Below, in pieces: positions 61,713 to 64,000 of a stretch of DNA of 64,000 nt. The translations under genes and the position numbers were made by a program. Origin of the DNA: Mucilaginibacter terrae. Its GTDB lineage: Bacteria > Bacteroidota > Bacteroidia > Sphingobacteriales > Sphingobacteriaceae. Positions within the stretch are counted from its first letter, which is position 1, and every line of letters begins with the position of its first letter. The notes beneath the pieces are model-generated. The model had not been told where the DNA came from. It did not search any database and saw only the letters and a list, made by a program, of their open reading frames with translations. The stretch covers positions 3,844,001-3,908,000 of the forward strand of contig NZ_JAVLVU010000001.1 of assembly GCF_031951985.1 (NCBI RefSeq). The letters run 5' to 3'.

Positions 61713-63257
61713 TTATTTGTAATCCCCTCTAATATTATTGTGGCTGGGCATAGGCAGCTCGTCTGCGAACAGGCTTTCTTCATAGCTGTCCATGTTGTTC
61801 TCCAGGATAGTTTGTATGGTTTTATAGTTGTAAATGCCATAGCTTAAAGCACGCTGGCAGGCGACGATCAGGCGCTCGTTACCCGCTTTCTTGGCAAAGC
61901 CCAATACCCCCAGGCAGGACTTGTAGGCCTGTTCCGGGTGCTGCTTGCGGTCCAGTATCTTCAGGATATACAGCCTGACATCCTCATGGATCGAGGCCGC
62001 CCAGTCCAGGAACATATCAGGTGACCAGTCCGCCTTAAAGCGGTGTGTGGTGGCCAAGTGCTCTTTATCTGTCGTATAGCCGTAAGGATTCTTATTGCGT
62101 TTGTGCAGCGCGATCCGCTCATAGTTAGAAAAGATCTCTACGGTTGTGCGTGAGTATAAAAGCTTTACCCGTTTACCGATGTAGCGGTAAGGAACGCTGT
62201 AGTAGTGTTTATCAGGGCCCAGGTTAACATGCCCGTTCTTGATCACTTTGGCATAGAAGTGCTGTTTGAACTGGTAGCGCATGACCGGAAGCGGGGTGAG
62301 TGTATGCCTTTCTACTTCCTCGAACTGAAGCCTGCGGCTATAGTTACGTCCTTTGAGGAACTGGGTGTTATGCACCTCCAGGGCTTCCCATATCGCTGCA
62401 TTGAGGTCTGCAAGAGAATGATAGGTTTGTTTGTTTAAAGGTGCATAGACCTTGCTATAAAGGATCTTAACAGCACCTTCCACCAGCGCTTTATCACGCG
62501 GGCGGTACGCCCGCGCAGGTAAGATGGTGGTACCGTAATGTTCGGCAAAGTCCTCAAAAGTCTCATTCAGGGTAGGCTCATAGCGGCTGCTTTTGGTTAC
62601 GGCAGCTTTGAGGTTATCCGGCACAATGGCGGCGGGTACGCCGCCGATAAAGTGCAGGGTATTCTCGCAGGCGGCAATAAAGTCTTCCTTTTGCTGGCTC
62701 ATAACAGCCTCTGCATAAGTAAGCTGGCTGGCACCTAGTATGGCTACAAAGACTTCTACTGATATGATCTCACCGGTATCCTTATCGGTAAGGTTCATCT
62801 TTTCACCAGCAAAATCCACATACAGCTTATCTCCGGCTTTGTGATCCATGTGCATGGTTGGATTGACCCTGGCCTTCCATTGGTTGTAGTAAAAGCAGAA
62901 CTGGCTGTACCTGTAGCCATCAGGAAACTCTTTGATATAGGCCTCCCACAGCATATAGCGGGTCATGCCGGTACGCTTCAGTTCTTTATCTACGTGGGGG
63001 AAGCACCGTAGCATGGACTGCATACGGCTGCTGGGTGGCTGCTCTCTGGTCTTGCCAAAAAAGTCTTCCAGCTCTTTGTCGTTCAGGGAATTGACTTCTT
63101 CAAACGTGCAGCCGCTGGCCTTAAAGGCGGATACGTACTTCTTTACGGTGTTTCGGGATGCGTCAACCTGGGCAGCTATGCTCATTAGAGGACGCTGCTG
63201 GCTGTACAACTTTAAGATCTTTCTTATCTTACTCATGCTGATTGTTAAGTTGGCCAT
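61713..63257 (-). CDS. istA: IS21-family transposase IstA
   Basis: 514 aa. N-terminal HTH (KIRKILKLYSQQRPLMSIAAQ followed by DASRNTVKKYVSAF), DDE catalytic core starting GDKLYVDFAGEKM (first Asp), second Asp in IVPDNLKAAVTKSSRYEP, and Glu in PRDKALVEGAVKILYSKVY. All three catalytic positions present, so probably active. A Met seven codons later (63236) is an alternative start. Confidence 0.94.
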   Translation of the reverse strand: MANLTISMSKIRKILKLYSQQRPLMSIAAQVDASRNTVKKYVSAFKASGCTFEEVNSLNDKELEDFFGKTREQPPSSRMQSMLRCFPHVDKELKRTGMTRYMLWEAYIKEFPDGYRYSQFCFYYNQWKARVNPTMHMDHKAGDKLYVDFAGEKMNLTDKDTGEIISVEVFVAILGASQLTYAEAVMSQQKEDFIAACENTLHFIGGVPAAIVPDNLKAAVTKSSRYEPTLNETFEDFAEHYGTTILPARAYRPRDKALVEGAVKILYSKVYAPLNKQTYHSLADLNAAIWEALEVHNTQFLKGRNYSRRLQFEEVERHTLTPLPVMRYQFKQHFYAKVIKNGHVNLGPDKHYYSVPYRYIGKRVKLLYSRTTVEIFSNYERIALHKRNKNPYGYTTDKEHLATTHRFKADWSPDMFLDWAASIHEDVRLYILKILDRKQHPEQAYKSCLGVLGFAKKAGNERLIVACQRALSYGIYNYKTIQTILENNMDSYEESLFADELPMPSHNNIRGDYK

Positions 63258-63408
63258 GCTTAGGAGGTGTATATGTCTGCCTCCTTAGGATGGTTCGCTC
63301 TTCAGCACCAGCTACACTATTACAGTGGTCACTTTCGCCCGGAATACCCTGGTCAGTTTGCCGCGGAATGGGTGGTCAGCTTGCCCCGGAATGGGATGGT
63401 CACTTTCA

Positions 63409-63759
63409 TCAGAATCTCCAATCATTTCCCTGCAATAAGTTTAGCAGTAAGGTTTCCTGCTTCTTCAACTCGGTAAGCTGCTCACCGATGCCAAATGGAA
63501 ACTTGCCTGAATTGGCATGCCAGGCTAACTGATTGATGTTAACACCAATCTTTTTCAGTTCCATGTAAGTTTCCAGGTCGACCCGTTCCATTTTTGGAGA
63601 TGGAAAGTGTCCGGCGAAAATTTTCTTTCGTATAATATCACCAGGCTTACAGCCATATCTCTTGGCTAACGCAAGCAACGCTTCCCGCTGTCTTAGTGTT
63701 ATACGAACTCTAATGAAAGCTGATTTTCTATCTGTATCGGATATAGATGGTCGTCCCAT
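63409..63759 (-). CDS. MobC-like mobilization protein (second copy in window)
   Basis: 116 aa. Ribbon-helix-helix beginning SAFIRVRITLRQREALLALAKR, then GDIIRKKIFAGHFP and the MobC core LKKIGVNINQLAWHANSGKFP. Different in sequence from the copy at 28910, so a separate element. Its last codons (GNDWRF-stop) abut the IS21 end, so the 3' end may be altered and the relaxase that should follow has been displaced. Confidence 0.82.
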   Translation of the reverse strand: MGRPSISDTDRKSAFIRVRITLRQREALLALAKRYGCKPGDIIRKKIFAGHFPSPKMERVDLETYMELKKIGVNINQLAWHANSGKFPFGIGEQLTELKKQETLLLNLLQGNDWRF

Positions 63760-64000
63760 AGACCCAACGAAATTTAATCCGGAGTAAGCTGCGGAACGAT
63801 CGGCAGCTCAAAATGAGACCTGCCGGGGCAGGCTGCGAAGTGACCTTTCGCATAAGAGAAAGTCTTCCGAATGACAGACTTATTAATTGATAAACCTCTC
63901 CAATGTATTTTTATTGTACCCCAACAAAAATATTTTCTCAACCCGTGCGGAACGAAGTGAGGCATGGCGGGTCCGGGTGTCCCGGCAAGCCGTTTTTGTG
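63760..64000. other. Candidate second oriT at the window edge
   Basis: Upstream region of the second mobC-like gene, with dyads CCTGCC/GGCAGG near 63820 and GC-rich repeats near 63970. Read on the minus strand its outer edge is CACAAAAACGGCTTGCC, similar to ACAAACGGATCTTGCC upstream of the first mobC at 28.83 kb. No protein is likely here. Confidence 0.4.

Larger units (their letters stand above)
60824..63419. mobile_element. IS21-family insertion sequence
   Basis: Contains istA and istB in the usual order. Ends are related inverted repeats starting GGAGAT (60824 on +, 63419 on -), each followed by repeated TGACCA/CTGACCA words, as in IS21 multiple terminal repeats (right end 63330-63419, left end 60830-60880). 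No clear target duplication; exact ends are uncertain by several bases. Confidence 0.82.

Noticed and set aside
63774-63965. 63-codon minus-strand frame upstream of the second mobC
   Set aside because: Overlaps the oriT-like repeats, has no domain and a composition typical of non-coding dyads.

Overview
The window reads as a chromosome segment of a Bacteroidota bacterium, most likely Sphingobacteriaceae (Mucilaginibacter/Pedobacter-like). The pointers are a SusC/SusD pair, Bacteroidota-type -7 boxes (TAnnTTTG), a Nudix-type arabinose regulator, a head GIN protein, a fused lycopene cyclase and a Bacteroides-type conjugation gene set. The genus is inferred from gene style only; no 16S gene is present.

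Bases 1-19,568 look like ordinary chromosome. They hold an L-arabinose operon (partial araR-like gene, araB, araD, araA), a lipoprotein, a head GIN protein, a DUF47/PhoU-like protein, a family 1 pectate lyase, an SDR oxidoreductase with a divergent HxlR regulator, a NodB-type deacetylase, an ECF sigma factor cluster, a TlpA-like thioredoxin, a carotenoid cluster (crtI divergent from crtB / unknown / lycopene cyclase / cytochrome b5), a PfkB-type sugar kinase and tRNA-Asn(GTT).

The 3' end of tRNA-Asn is an integration hot spot. A ~110-bp sequence starting in the tRNA tail is repeated near 26.3 kb. The two copies bracket a 6.7-kb cargo island with a TetR regulator and a complete RND efflux pump; two matching palindromes flank tetR.

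Bases 26.3-64.0 kb are a patchwork integrative/conjugative element. It starts with an excisionase-like HTH protein, a ParA-type ATPase with a centromere-like palindrome array, a MobC-like protein, a MOBP-type relaxase and a TraG/VirD4-type coupling protein. Next come a MauE/DUF6520 pair and a leader-RNA-headed operon encoding small proteins, a TlpA-DUF3738 fusion and SusC/SusD. A defence region follows. Its core is a four-gene overlapping operon hsdM-hsdS-ATPase-HNH with a Septu (PtuA/PtuB)-like pair where HsdR would be expected. A DUF3800 protein, a membrane protein with two tiny satellite genes sharing a GRTLS motif, and a papain-like protease / metallo-beta-lactamase module with a frameshift complete it. 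The right part has a trimmed tra cluster (traM, L, K, J and three traI-like genes) lacking a VirB4-type ATPase, a DUF1016 nuclease, a 5'-truncated tyrosine recombinase, an IS21-family element and a second mobC-like gene with a possible oriT at the window edge.

The strongest leads for new biology are the hsdMS-PtuAB-like operon without HsdR, the structured leader RNA with a potential 11-bp kissing interaction in front of a small-peptide/SusCD operon, and the GRTLS peptide family. All functional statements come from reading motifs by eye; no database search was run.
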